NCBI GenBank assembly: GCA_001939145.1
Contig: LSRX01000164.1
Coordinates: 172,824-236,823, forward strand
From: Symbiodinium microadriaticum
Taxonomy: Eukaryota > Sar > Dinophyceae > Suessiales > Symbiodiniaceae
Length of the DNA stretch: 64,000 bases
Reading direction: 5' to 3'
The notes under the pieces were generated by a model. That model was not told the DNA's origin. It made no database searches and was given only the letters and a program-made list of their open reading frames with translations. The position numbers and the translations under genes are program-made. Positions 54,600 to 64,000 of this stretch are shown one piece after another. Numbering within the stretch: the first letter of the stretch is position 1; the number at the start of each line of letters is the position of its first letter.

Positions 54600-57300
54600 G
54601 GGCTTGCCAGATGTGAGAGTGCTTGGAATCGAACCCTTATGCAGGGCCTTTTTTGGGTTAGAGTGGGGTTTTGATTTTGGGTAGAATAGTATCTTCGGAC
54701 TGTGCGGATACTGTGCTGTATCTGAGCTATATATGTCGACCTGCATATTAGCATATAAAACCTTTCATGTTTTACAAGTAGGTGTTGGTTGGAAGCCGTG
54801 ATGCCAAAGATCAATTCTGTTGACCCTGACGGACGATGCAAGCTGAGCCCACAACTCTTTAAAATATCCTATCTGCCCGGGTCTCTATGAGTAAGACCCT
54901 ACGCCCAAATCTCACACCCCACCCCAAACCCTACTTCAAGGCTCAGTCGATAACTGTTTCGGACATTGTGTGTTATGACAGTGATAAAAAGGAGTTTATT
55001 AGGTGCTAAACCCTGGAAGGAGTAGGTCTGGGTGGTGTGCCACTTCATGAACGGCGCGGGGGGGGGGGGAGAAAAGAAATCGTGCCGCAATAAGCAGGCC
55101 GAAGGACAACCTTGCCAGCACGCCGTCCACCGCAAGATTGACACAAGCACTGACGTACTAACCGTCCCCGGAAACCTAACAACTTCCGTGAATAAGAGCG
55201 AAACCCTAAAACCTAAACAATAACCCTAAGCCCCATGAACCCTAAACAGTAGCCCTAAACCCTATAAACCCTAAACAGTAACCCTAAACCCTAAACTCCG
55301 AACAGTAACCCTAAACCCTAAACCCTAAACAGGAACCCTAAACCCTAAACTCTGAAGCTCCCGGCTGAGGGCTCCCGGACTTCCTGACATCGCGCCCCCA
55401 AAGTCCAAGAATATCACAGCGGCTGGAGGTAGAAACAGGGAGAAACCCTCGAGGGCAAGGCCATAAAGTACCTTTTTTTTAATACCTTCGGGTCCTTGTA
55501 GTACTACTTATGGCTACTTGCATATTGTGGTATAGGTAAGGATTGTTCATGTAACAACTGTATCATCTTCGGCAAGACATCGTTGAAAGGTATGCATTGG
55601 CAGCAGTTGTGCTGGCCGGGTTTCAGCTCATGGCTTCGAAAGCGGTGTCCCTTGTCTCGAGCCGTCAATGCCGCACAAGCTTGGGTTGCCGACGTTTTCC
55701 TTGCTCATGTGGGTTATAAAAACAGCAAGATTGGGGGGAAATAGGGTTTCGGGTGTATAGGTTTGGCTTCTGATTCAGGTGTAGGGGGTACTTGAGGGGT
55801 GGCATTCGGATTTTAAGGCTGTGGTTTCCTGTCCTCCTCATTTGGTGTTGAAGATGCTGGGTTCAGGGTCGATTACATGTGCCTTTCCTCAGAAGGACAT
55901 TGGCACAGAACTGCCCAAGCTTCTCCTGCCAAATAATGCTTAGCAATGAAGCCTACCGACAAGCCTTAGACAGAAGCCGTGAGGGCGGAAACGCTAAAGT
56001 TCCGCCTCCGGCGCGTGAACGTGTACGTCGAAAGATCGCCATGGAAGCTGACCCTTGCAAGCCCCTGTCTAGTTGGAGCCCATGAGCCTATGAGCTCTCT
56101 TGTCAACTTCAACCCCGGATCCCTGAAACCCTTTAAAAGTCCTACAGGAAGCTTTAACCGACTTTAAACCCTATAAACCCCAAAGCCCTTAACCCGCACA
56201 ACAGCTCGAAATTTTCGAGGCTCAGTTCAGCCGTCCGTACTCTGCGCACGCCGCACGCCAGCGCTGCCATCGGGCCGGGGTGGGGGCTGGCCTGGTTTGG
56301 GGTTTCAGGGGTCCGGGGGGAACACCATTCCCATTTGGCCAGCTACGTTCCTTATGAAGGGTTCCTTACGCAACAAAAACGTATTCCGAGAGCACCAGCA
56401 CAAATCCCTACCCCAGCGATTGACATGTAGGGCTTGGGCGTCAGGGCTTGAAGCTGTAAGGTTTTGGGCTTCGTGGCACTGAGCCCTTAGGCTTCCTGTC
56501 GTCTGCAAAAGGCCCAGACCTGCCAATCTAGGACATCTAGACTATTATGTGTATTAGCAAATGAACAAATAAACAAATAAATAACTACAGAAGTGTGTGT
56601 GTATATATATATATATATATATGTGATGTGTGTATTTATCTCGTCGCATAGCTCCAAGCAAGCTTTGGTACACTCACCAACAGCGAGGTTGAAGCCACCG
56701 ATGTACACCGAACCTATCATTGAACCATCAACCTGGAGGCTCGAAACACATCCAAGGCTACTGAACCCAACCCCCAGAATCCCAGGCACAACATATGAAC
56801 TACATGGTAACCCAATATAACATAAGCAATGACATAAGCAGGCACACCAGACAAAGCAACATACCACCAATCATGCCATGACATAACCGAACTTGTAACA
56901 TAACATAGCTCGCACCATAGTATGCAAAACTTGGAGGAGTGGCCCTCCGCCAGCAGAACCAAACGCAAGGCAGTCGGCTCGACGAAATGTCGGCCTCAGG
57001 CGAGTGCCCCTGGGCTTTAAAAGAGTTTGCGGGAGTTTAAAGCATGATCGTATACGGAGCTTTCTACGGCTTCTCACTGTTTTACTGCGTGGTCATCTAT
57101 CGAGTTGTCTGGGCTCGCAGGGAGAAGGCGCAGAATGTTCAACCTGCAGAACCCAGTCTGCAAAGACTCCGCGGTTTATGCAACGATTCTGTTGACACAC
57201 GGTGGCTCAGCGCCACCTGCGCCTGAGAAGCACAAAACTCGACCCTCCAGACTCTGGCCTCAAATACCGGGAATCTCGAGAACAGCCTGAATCCAAAGCC
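54600..57300. other. Region without a convincing gene
   Basis: Contains telomere-like arrays (55200-55350), a poly-G run near 55060 and a short (TA)n at 56605-56625. Coding-like snippets (CLCQSCGGRRAGKVVLRPAY on minus near 55090-55160; SNEAYRQALDRSREGGNAKV on plus near 55940-56000) lack splice or family support. Confidence 0.35.
55200..55352. repeat. CCCTAAA array with AACAGTA spacers
   Basis: CCCTAAACAGTAAC-type units repeated five times with variation. Confidence 0.8.
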
Positions 57301-57311
57301 CCGCTGCTTGC

Positions 57312-57398
57312 CTTCGGATCCTTCTGGAGCATCGTCCACCTTCATCGCCACCTTTCGCTCCTGTGCGATGCAGCGAAATGGCCGGAGAGCACCCGTGG
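57312..57398 (-). CDS. Probable exon, unrecognised
   Basis: 87 bp between acceptor CTGCAG and the GC donor CCGAAG/GCAAGC: TGALRPFRCIAQERKVAMKV then DDAPEGSE. It is directly preceded (in transcript sense) by a long (TAC)n/(TGC)n tract. Same strand as all other exons. Confidence 0.5.
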
Positions 57399-57435
57399 CT
57401 GCAGGGTTTACCTGCCAGGGGCTTTGTGGCTGGTT

Positions 57436-57436
57436 G

Positions 57437-57467
<31 letters not shown>

Positions 57468-57620
57468 CACTACTACTACCACTACCACTACCACTACCAC
57501 TACCACTACCACTACCACTACCACTACCACTGCCACTGCCACTGCTACTGCTACTGCTACTGCTACTGCTACTGCTACTGCTACTGCTACTGCTACTGCT
57601 ACTATTATTACTACGACGGC
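57436..57620. repeat. (TAC)n(CCA)n(TGC)n block
   Basis: Successive TAC, CAC/TAC and TGC/TAC triplet arrays. Directly right of the exon at 57312-57398. Confidence 0.88.
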
Positions 57621-58024
57621 GACGACTACTTCCACGACTACCATGCTCTTGCCAGTGCTTGTGCTGCTGCTGCTGCCGCTGTTGCTGCTGCTTGCTAATG
57701 CTTGCGACTGCTGCTACAGCTACTACTACGGTCGTGAATACGACGACAAACCTTTTACTACTAGTATAGGATGCTGATTATAGGACTTCGGGTCGGCTTA
57801 GAAACTGATGCGAACATGTTGGTAATCCTGACTCTGAGCTCTGCCTTCAGTTTCAGCCAGAGCTCGTCAGAGTAACAACAACTTGGCATAAGACTCACAT
57901 GCCACGTGCTGCTGCCTCATTGTGTGACTGTACACGCAGAGAGAGAGAGAGAGAGAGAGAGATATATATATATATATATATACGTCCAAACCAGCGCAAC
58001 ACATGGACGGAACGTTGAGGTTAC

Positions 58025-58117
58025 AGGACATGGCCTGCCAGTCAGATGCCAATGCCACGGCTTGGGCCAGGTTGTAGACCCGCGTGTGGATGTTCTTTGC
58101 CTTCCCAAGTAGAAGAC
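58025..58117 (-). CDS. Probable exon, unrecognised
   Basis: Encodes LLLGKAKNIHTRVYNLAQAV then ALASDWQAMS, between acceptor ACAAAG and donor TCCT/GTAACC. Helical and protein-like; it lies beside a GA/TA microsatellite. Confidence 0.5.
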
Positions 58118-58454
58118 CTTTGTCCAAGAATCGAGAATGTTTCCCGAGAATTTTGTATTCTCCTGAACATAGACTGAAGATAGCTTACAGTGTGAGCTTG
58201 CGGTCGTACGTCAAGGTGGTGACACATGCTTGTGTGCAATGTTATGGTTCATACGAGGGTATGACACGGACATCTATGCCATCATCAAACATGCAATCGC
58301 CAAGAGTGCTCGAAACCCTACCGACCAGAAACACCATAGCAATAATCGCAACAATAGCACTGTTACCAATACCCAAGAACTAAGTCCTATACTACTACTC
58401 CAACAAAACTTGGGTTCCACCCTCTTTAATCTTAATCTTCAATACTGAGCCCTA

Positions 58455-58539
58455 CCTATAGCGTCCATTGTAGTTCCTTGTTTTGGTTTAAGGATCCTAA
58501 AAGGTAACCCCCAAAAGGAACTACAATGGAGACTATAGG
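58455..58539. mobile_element. TIR/TA element of the CCTATAGTCTCC family, short core
   Basis: Ends CCTATAGCGTCCATTG / CAATGGAGACTATAGG, TA flanks. The core lacks the CCAATTCTAT part found in the longer copies. Confidence 0.85.
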
Positions 58540-58698
58540 TAGATCCTAAATTCGGGCTGCCGGCTCTCCACTGCGAGCACCTCTCCGGCTGGCATCCATC
58601 TTAGCTCCGTCGCAACCTCCGGCAACTGCTGTATGTTTAGGCTTTAGGGTTTAGGGTTTACGGTATAGGAATTAGAACCGAAACATGAGGCTACATTT

Positions 58699-58749
58699 GT
58701 ACCTATGTAGCAGATACTCGGACCTGAAAAGAGGATCCTACATAGGTAC
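58699..58749. mobile_element. Short TIR element
   Basis: 51 bp with perfect 12-bp ends GTACCTATGTAG / CTACATAGGTAC. Confidence 0.5.
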
Positions 58750-59035
58750 GCACAGCAAGGCCAAAGTATATACTATTTGGGTACACGGACCGTTAGGGGA
58801 AAGGTAAAGGACAAACAAGGTGTAGAGTAAATGAGGCCTTGATCCGCTCCGTGGCATTGCTGGGTCCTACATCCCGGTAGCCTGTTTGTGCATCTGCGTT
58901 TATACCGCATAAGCGAAGCCATGTACATGTCATGTAGCTGCATGCGCCAATGCACGTGTCTTTTTGAGAATGCTCATCTACAGGACGGTCGCTCTGCCAA
59001 TCCTCGAAGAATAACAATCCCAGGGCCTAGCACCT

Positions 59036-59640
59036 CTTTATTGCAAAGCCCCATGTTCAGACAAGGGGCAGCTTTGGCGAGCGGAATGAAGTCCGAGTTA
59101 CTGCGCTGGCTGACTTGCAAGACTTTCACCGGATCCGGCAACGATCCTGGTATGGTATGGCGGTTAAGGGTTTATGGGGTTTAGGGTTACGAGGCCTTGC
59201 TTGTGTTTCCCGAAGTGCCATGTTAAACTGCTGAGTGAAGATTGCGGTCCAATGAGCCACAGCCTTCTTAGTAGCCGCAGCCTGCCTTACCGATGTTGCA
59301 GCGCATTGTAAACTGCAAGCCTCTGCAACTCGAAACGCGCAACCAAAATCCCAAAAGACGACGCACCCTAAACCCTAAACCCCTAAACCCTAAGGTTTGG
59401 CGTCCACAACTTCGGCCCCCAACCCCACCCATCCCAAAGCCCTAACAACCCCCCAGCCAAGAATCTCCAACCCTAGACTTCTCATGCTTAGATATCCTTG
59501 AATCTGCCTAAACGGGGCTTAAACCCCTGAACCCTGAGCATTCTGCCTGCTTTCTCGATGCCTGCTTCGCTGCTCTTCTGGATCTTTAGCCGAAAGCCGA
59601 CTCTCGCTGAGGACTGCTTTGGCTCCTCACCTGTTACGGT
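59036..59640 (-). CDS. Cluster of three probable exons, unrecognised protein
   Basis: About 59539-59637: EEPKQSSARVGFRLKIQKSS then EAGIEKAGRMLR. 59196-59328: AEACSLQCAATSVRQAAATK then KAVAHWTAIFTQQFNMALRE, with a GC donor (GCAAG/GCCTCG). About 59036-59150: DPVKVLQVSQRSNSDFIPLA then KAAPCLNMGLCNKE. All are helical and on one strand, so likely one gene continuing to the exons at 58.1 and 57.3 kb. Function unknown. Confidence 0.5.
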
Positions 59641-59699
59641 TGAGGGCCTTACAGTTTTTCGGGCCTTTATATGATCTTTATGATCTTTCAGAGGGTCTT

Positions 59700-62260
59700 A
59701 TGCGGATGTCATAGGCTGTCGATAAATGATAAAGGCTTCTACACAAGGTTCTTTAAGGGGTTACTCTTTAGAGTTTAGGGTCTAGGGCTCTGAAACCAGC
59801 TCTTAGGGGGGCTTTCGTGTTGTTGGCAGTTCGGGGCTCAATTCCAGACAGCAGTTTAAAGTTTAAAGCTTTCTAAGACCCCTAACTGAACCCTGGTACA
59901 AGCTCATAGAAGCCTTGTATCGTTTAAGTACCTGTGCTTAGGGTTGTTAGGTTTAGGGCTCAGGGAGCCATTTTGGCGGTCGGAAATCAGGGAAAAGAAA
60001 GCTTCCTGTGCTGTACAGATGGGACTCATGGGCCTCTCATAGAGAGTGTGTGTTTAGGTGTTTAGGGTTTAGAGTTTGGGGCTTTCTACGAATGCGTGAT
60101 CTGAAGCTCATGATGTGTGTTTGGCTCATGGTGTTTTGGTCGGGGCTGGCATGTTTGCTTTGATCGACACGAACCATTTCCGGGGCTTTAGTGGTTCAGA
60201 ATCTGTAGGGCATGATTGGTGTAAATCTCCACCAAGCCTTGCACACAAACTTCTATCCGGAGGTCCCGCAAAATTTCAACAGTGCGTACAACCCGAACGA
60301 CCCGAAACCAAAAAAAAAAATCAACCCTTTGAGTCTTCAGGGACAACCCTCAAACGTGCTCAAAGGGATCAGAAGACACCGAAACTAGAAGGGACATCGG
60401 GTTACAAGCACGTACCATATTGAATACCTAGTTCATGTTGACATTGCGGCCTGGAGTTTGGTGTCAAGTGCCGGTCCTAGGGTTGAAAGCTCTGGGTGTT
60501 GTCCCATCGGTTTGGCTTTGGGTCCAGTGATTGATATGGGGCGGTTCGGGGTTAACGGTTCGTGGGCTTGTGTGCTGAGGGATGGCAGGCTGTTTGATAC
60601 TCCGACATTATGCAAGCCACGCACTGAAGAATTCACGCCTCAAGCGCAGGTCCTGCTGTATCCTGCAGCCAAAACAATGCTAAACCCTGATGCCCTAGTC
60701 GTGAAGCCTGAACCCGGATGCCCTGTCAGAAGCTGGACAGGAACGGCAAACCTGCTGCCCCAAAATCTGACGGGTTTTATTACAACCAGCTTCGAGTTTA
60801 AAAGTGGCAGCCGGCTTCAGATTTTGCAAGAGCATGCTCCTCCCAAGTTCTGATTCCCCGAACCCTGGTAGGACGGGGTAGGCCTGCAGGTAGCAATCCT
60901 GCCCCCTCCAGCTCTTCGCCAGTGGCCTTGCGAAGGAGGCCCAAGCAAGGCACACGAAATTTCGGGCTCAGACGTTCCGGCTGGTGTCGCCCCAAGGGAG
61001 CGAGAGGGAGCGAGAGACAACGAACAAAAATATGGCGTGCATTTATGCATATAAGCGCATTCATAAACCCGAGGCTTTGATTGAACAAATACCGCACCTG
61101 CGTGCTCAATGGATACAAGAATGAAGATGCCATGACTCTTTTGTAGAGCCACCTGGAACACCGAAAGAGAAACACACCTCAAGAATCTAGGCCCGGCACG
61201 ACAAAACAAGCACTGCCGAACCTTAAACCACAGCTTCTGACGCTACTGAAGGCGTTTTCTCAGCACTAAGCCCTACACTCTAACCCCTAATCCCTTGAAA
61301 GTCCGAGCCACACGGCCATACCACATCCCCCAAAGGAGCCCTCGTCAATGATTTAAATCATTGAACGCATCTGGCAACTTTTGCAGGGCCTCTTTAAAGG
61401 AACCCTTCCAGGAACCCTTCCAGCATCCCTCACCGAAACTGAACCCTAAACCCTATAAACCCTAAGCCCTAAAAGCAAGAGCAAAGCTGCTGGGCAGATC
61501 AGGAACTCCAGAGGATCCGGACGGCGAGCCAGGGCCTGAAACTTAGGGTTCCAGGGTCTAGGGTTCGGGGTTTAGGGGTTAGGGGTTTAGGGGGTTTAGG
61601 GNGGCCTTAAAGTAGTCCGTACTTAAGAAAATTTAGTTAGGGCTGAAGTATATACCAATTGGGCACATGGACCCTACGGGAACTGGACATTGAAAGAGAA
61701 ACTTAGGGTTCCAGGGTCTAGGGTTCGGGGTTTAGGGGTTAGGGGTTTAGGGGGTTTAGGGGTTTAGGAGGGGTTTAGGGGCTTGAGGTGTAGTGTACCT
61801 ATGGTTCATGCCATGGCACTTCAATCTTGAAGTTTGGGGTTTACGCTCTCGGAAACAAACAACCTAGGGTATGTACTAGCCTGTATGAATCTCGGGAATC
61901 TGCTCATGTTCGTTCTGCACTTCGTTGGTCAGCATAATATAAAGGTTAGAAGGTTTTGGTTCATCGGACTTGTCGCGTTTGGTGGTGTCGGGGTGCTGCT
62001 GTCTAGCTTGTGGGGACTACTGTGGCTTTGAGGATTTATAGGTCTTAGGCTGTCTGGCTGTCCATTCGTCCCCCCATCAGTTCCGGGACGAAGATGGACC
62101 GTTCTGGAGCTTCGGTTTAAGATTTCCACTGTTTCCGGCGTTCGGCCAGAAAACTAGCCCTGAAAACGCCAGTCTCTCTCTCTCTCTCTCCCTCTGTCTG
62201 TTGCTCTCGCTCTGGCTTTCGCTCTCTCCTCTCTCTCTCTCTGTCTGCCTCTCTCTCTCT
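59700..62260. other. Region without a supported gene
   Basis: Telomere-like words, a duplicated 64-bp segment (61538 and 61698), one N (61602) and a CT-rich tract (62160-62265). An open plus frame at 60458-60853 and overlapping minus frames at 60695-61209 exist, but neither strand has splice or family evidence. Confidence 0.35.
61538..61761. repeat. Duplicated 64-bp TTTAGGG-bearing segment
   Basis: 61538-61601 and 61698-61761 are identical by eye (GAAACTTAGGGTTCCAGGG through the G-rich heptamers). The single N at 61602 follows the first copy. Confidence 0.85.
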
Positions 62261-62634
62261 CTCTGCCTACATCTCCCGCTCATGAAGGTGTGCCGCAAAG
62301 AGTCTGCCGCCCGGTGACTCCCACTTGACACACTGCTTGCGGGGCTCCGGGCTCGCCGTGCTGCATCTCCACGCGGGCTGGGTGGTGCGAACGTTGTGGT
62401 ATGTCCATGCTCCCCGCATATCCTTCGCCACCTAGGCCATGCGCATCTCCCAGCGATGCAGCCATTTGAGGCCGGCTGCGGCTCCGACTCCTCGCAGGCC
62501 AAAATACTTGCCATCTCGAAGAAGCAGCGACAAGGACAAGCGAACACAGTTGCACGCATTTGTGCGTCCGCTTGAGCAAAAATGGCTACTTACTCACGAA
62601 AACAAACAAACAAACACACACACACACACACACA

Positions 62635-62665
<31 letters not shown>

Positions 62666-62690
62666 CCTCCCTCTCTCACATTCTCTCTCT
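62160..62690. repeat. (CT)n and (CA)n tracts
   Basis: (CT)n 62170-62265, (CA)n 62616-62634, (CT)n 62635-62690; the exon 62267-62431 lies between. Confidence 0.85.
62267..62431 (-). CDS. 3'-terminal exon with stop codon, unrecognised protein
   Basis: 55 codons from acceptor GCCTAG to TAG: VAKDMRGAWTYHNVRTTQPA, WRCSTASPEPRKQCVKWESP, GGRLFAAHLHEREM. Aromatic-, Cys- and Arg-rich, with high third-position GC. It ends immediately before a (CT)n tract. A possible upstream exon (RDGKYFGLRGVGAAAGLKW) lies at about 62440-62560. It marks the end of the rightmost gene. Confidence 0.55.
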   Translation of the reverse strand: MAKDMRGAWTYHNVRTTQPAWRCSTASPEPRKQCVKWESPGGRLFAAHLHEREM

Positions 62691-62753
62691 CCCCATAGAC
62701 GTGTAAACATGCCTGCGTCTATGTGTATGTGATTTACATACATGTGTAAGATA

Positions 62754-63000
62754 TGTATATATATATATATATATATCTATACACACATATTTGTGTACAG
62801 ACGCACATATATACATATATACATGCATACATACATACATACATACATACATACGTACGTACATGCACACATACATACGTACATACATACATACATACAT
62901 ACATACATACATACCTGCGTACAATACATACCTACATGCATACATACGTACATACATACATGCATCCATCCATCCATACATCTGGACCTACACACATACA
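62754..63000. repeat. (TA)n and (CATA)n block
   Basis: (TA)n 62754-62776 followed by about 200 bp of CATA/CATG/CGTA tetranucleotides. Confidence 0.88.
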
Positions 63001-63133
63001 TATTCACATGTGTATATAATGTGTCTACAAACAGCAATATGCATATTACACATACGCACAATCTGTAAACAGGTATAGATTTGCATGCGTATACAGGGTA
63101 AGCTATCGATCTGTGTGTCTCGAAATCTGCTCC

Positions 63134-63256
63134 CACCCTAAACCCTAAACCCTCAACCCGAAATAACCCTAACTCCTTAAAAAAAAACCTAAACCCTAAA
63201 CCCTCAACCCTAAATAACTCTAAATCCTAAAAAAAACCTAAACCCTAAACCCCCCG
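63134..63256. repeat. CCCTAAA telomere-like array
   Basis: Two similar blocks of CCCTAAACCCTCAACCC plus AAAAAAACC, about 60 bp apart. Confidence 0.82.
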
Positions 63257-63385
63257 CCTGCAGGGCCAGCGCTGTTCCCTGGCGCCCTGCGGCCATGATC
63301 TCCACCGCAGAGTAGGCCAGGAGCTTCTGGGTCAGCTCCTTGCCGACCTTGCAGGGTTTTACATACAGGGTGTGAGTCCCTATAC

Positions 63386-63387
<2 letters not shown>

Positions 63388-63431
<44 letters not shown>

Positions 63432-63445
63432 GTATATGTATATAC

Positions 63446-63482
<37 letters not shown>
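63388..63482. repeat. (TA)n tracts
   Basis: Two to three long TA runs broken by TG and ACATG; irregular, unlike the array at 63589. Confidence 0.88.
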
Positions 63483-63488
<6 letters not shown>

Positions 63489-63588
63489 TTGTACATAGGT
63501 ACATGTAGAGACCGGGAGAGATCTATATATCTATCTATCTCCCTCTCTCTGTCTGTCTGTCTATCTGTCTATATATCTGTGTATGTAC

Positions 63589-63981
63589 ATATATATATAT
63601 ATATATATATCTTTTAGAAGGTGTCCTAGGGTTCTGAAGGAATATATATATATATATATATATGATACAGCATCTGTCGTCAATGTTGTGTCACATATAT
63701 ATATATATATATATATGAATTGGCGGATACGTCCCGGCAGGCCATATATATATATATATATATATATATACCCGCTAAGGACTCAAGTCTGACGAGGGCT
63801 ATATATATATATATATATATATTAATGAACTCGCTTGACAGAAACCTACAAGAATATATATATATATATATATATAGACCCGTAGCTCTACAGATGCAAC
63901 TTTCTGATATATATATATATATATATATTGGCCGGACCTCGTCGAGGATCCGCCCACCCATATATATATATATATATATAT
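63589..63981. repeat. Regular array of (AT)11 tracts with about 30-nt unique spacers
   Basis: Eight AT tracts at 63589-63610, 63642-63663, 63695-63716, 63744-63770, 63801-63822, 63854-63876, 63907-63928, 63960-63981. Six are exactly 22 nt, the others 23 and 27. The seven spacers are 31, 31, 27, 30, 31, 30 and 31 nt, unrelated by eye and near 50% GC. Mean period about 53 nt. The last tract is followed by further unique sequence at the window edge, so the array may continue. Confidence 0.9.
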
Positions 63982-64000
63982 TGATCTGACTGCTGTGCAG

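Noticed and set aside
60458..60853. 131-codon plus-strand frame
   Set aside because: The opposite strand is equally open, no family or splice signal supports it, and it would be the only plus-strand gene.
61834..62031. 65-codon plus frame with two hydrophobic stretches resembling a membrane protein
   Set aside because: T/G-rich sequence next to TTTAGGG arrays gives hydrophobic codons by chance; no further support.
63589..63981. True CRISPR array
   Set aside because: The 'repeat' is a dinucleotide tract with no complex sequence, no cas genes are present and the context is eukaryotic. It is kept as a structural finding, not called CRISPR.

Overview
The window looks like nuclear DNA of a dinoflagellate (Symbiodiniaceae/Suessiales-like). 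This is inferred from several features together. Interspersed plant-type telomere heptamers (TTTAGGG/CCCTAAA) occur at dozens of internal sites. Genes are cut into many short exons with GT, GC and apparently GA donors, all ending in AG. Simple-sequence DNA is abundant, and about 100-bp terminal-inverted-repeat elements are scattered through the introns. There is also a decayed Copia-type retroelement. There is no prokaryotic gene organisation. Most long uninterrupted reading frames are microsatellite artefacts; the real genes show only as exons of 40-220 bp found by conserved motifs, phase agreement and splice sites.

Every exon I can support lies on the minus strand, so the window reads from right to left as a one-directional gene cluster.

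Right end (64-57 kb): a periodic (AT)11/spacer array at 63589-63981, a 3'-terminal exon with stop at 62267-62431, and unrecognised exons between 57.3 and 59.6 kb. 53.0-41.1 kb: a short-chain dehydrogenase/reductase gene resembling HSDL2, spread over 12 kb. One intron holds a rearranged Copia-type retroelement (42.5-47.5 kb) whose gag part is inverted relative to pol and the terminal repeats. 40.6-38.7 kb: a RING-IBR-RING (RBR) E3 ubiquitin ligase with a C-terminal ZZ finger. 38.6-30.8 kb: nine well-supported exons of one or more unrecognised proteins, separated by telomere-like arrays in inverted pairs. 24.5-16.9 kb: a gene of the plant 'pathogen-related protein' type (SnoaL/NTF2-like). 15.1-14.1 kb: a 3'-terminal exon with stop and likely companions. 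10.7-0.9 kb: a kinase with a von Willebrand A domain followed by an alpha-kinase domain (VWK type), preceded by possible zinc-finger exons; its end lies beyond the left edge.

Repeats: eight copies of one TIR/TA family (CCTATAGTCTCC...GGAGACTATAGG), several other TIR families, telomere-like arrays, 63-bp tandem repeats and long microsatellites. Two copies of the main TIR family sit exactly where 97-nt GT-AG introns keep a reading frame open, so they may act as introners. All splice junctions here are inferred by eye and have no transcript support.
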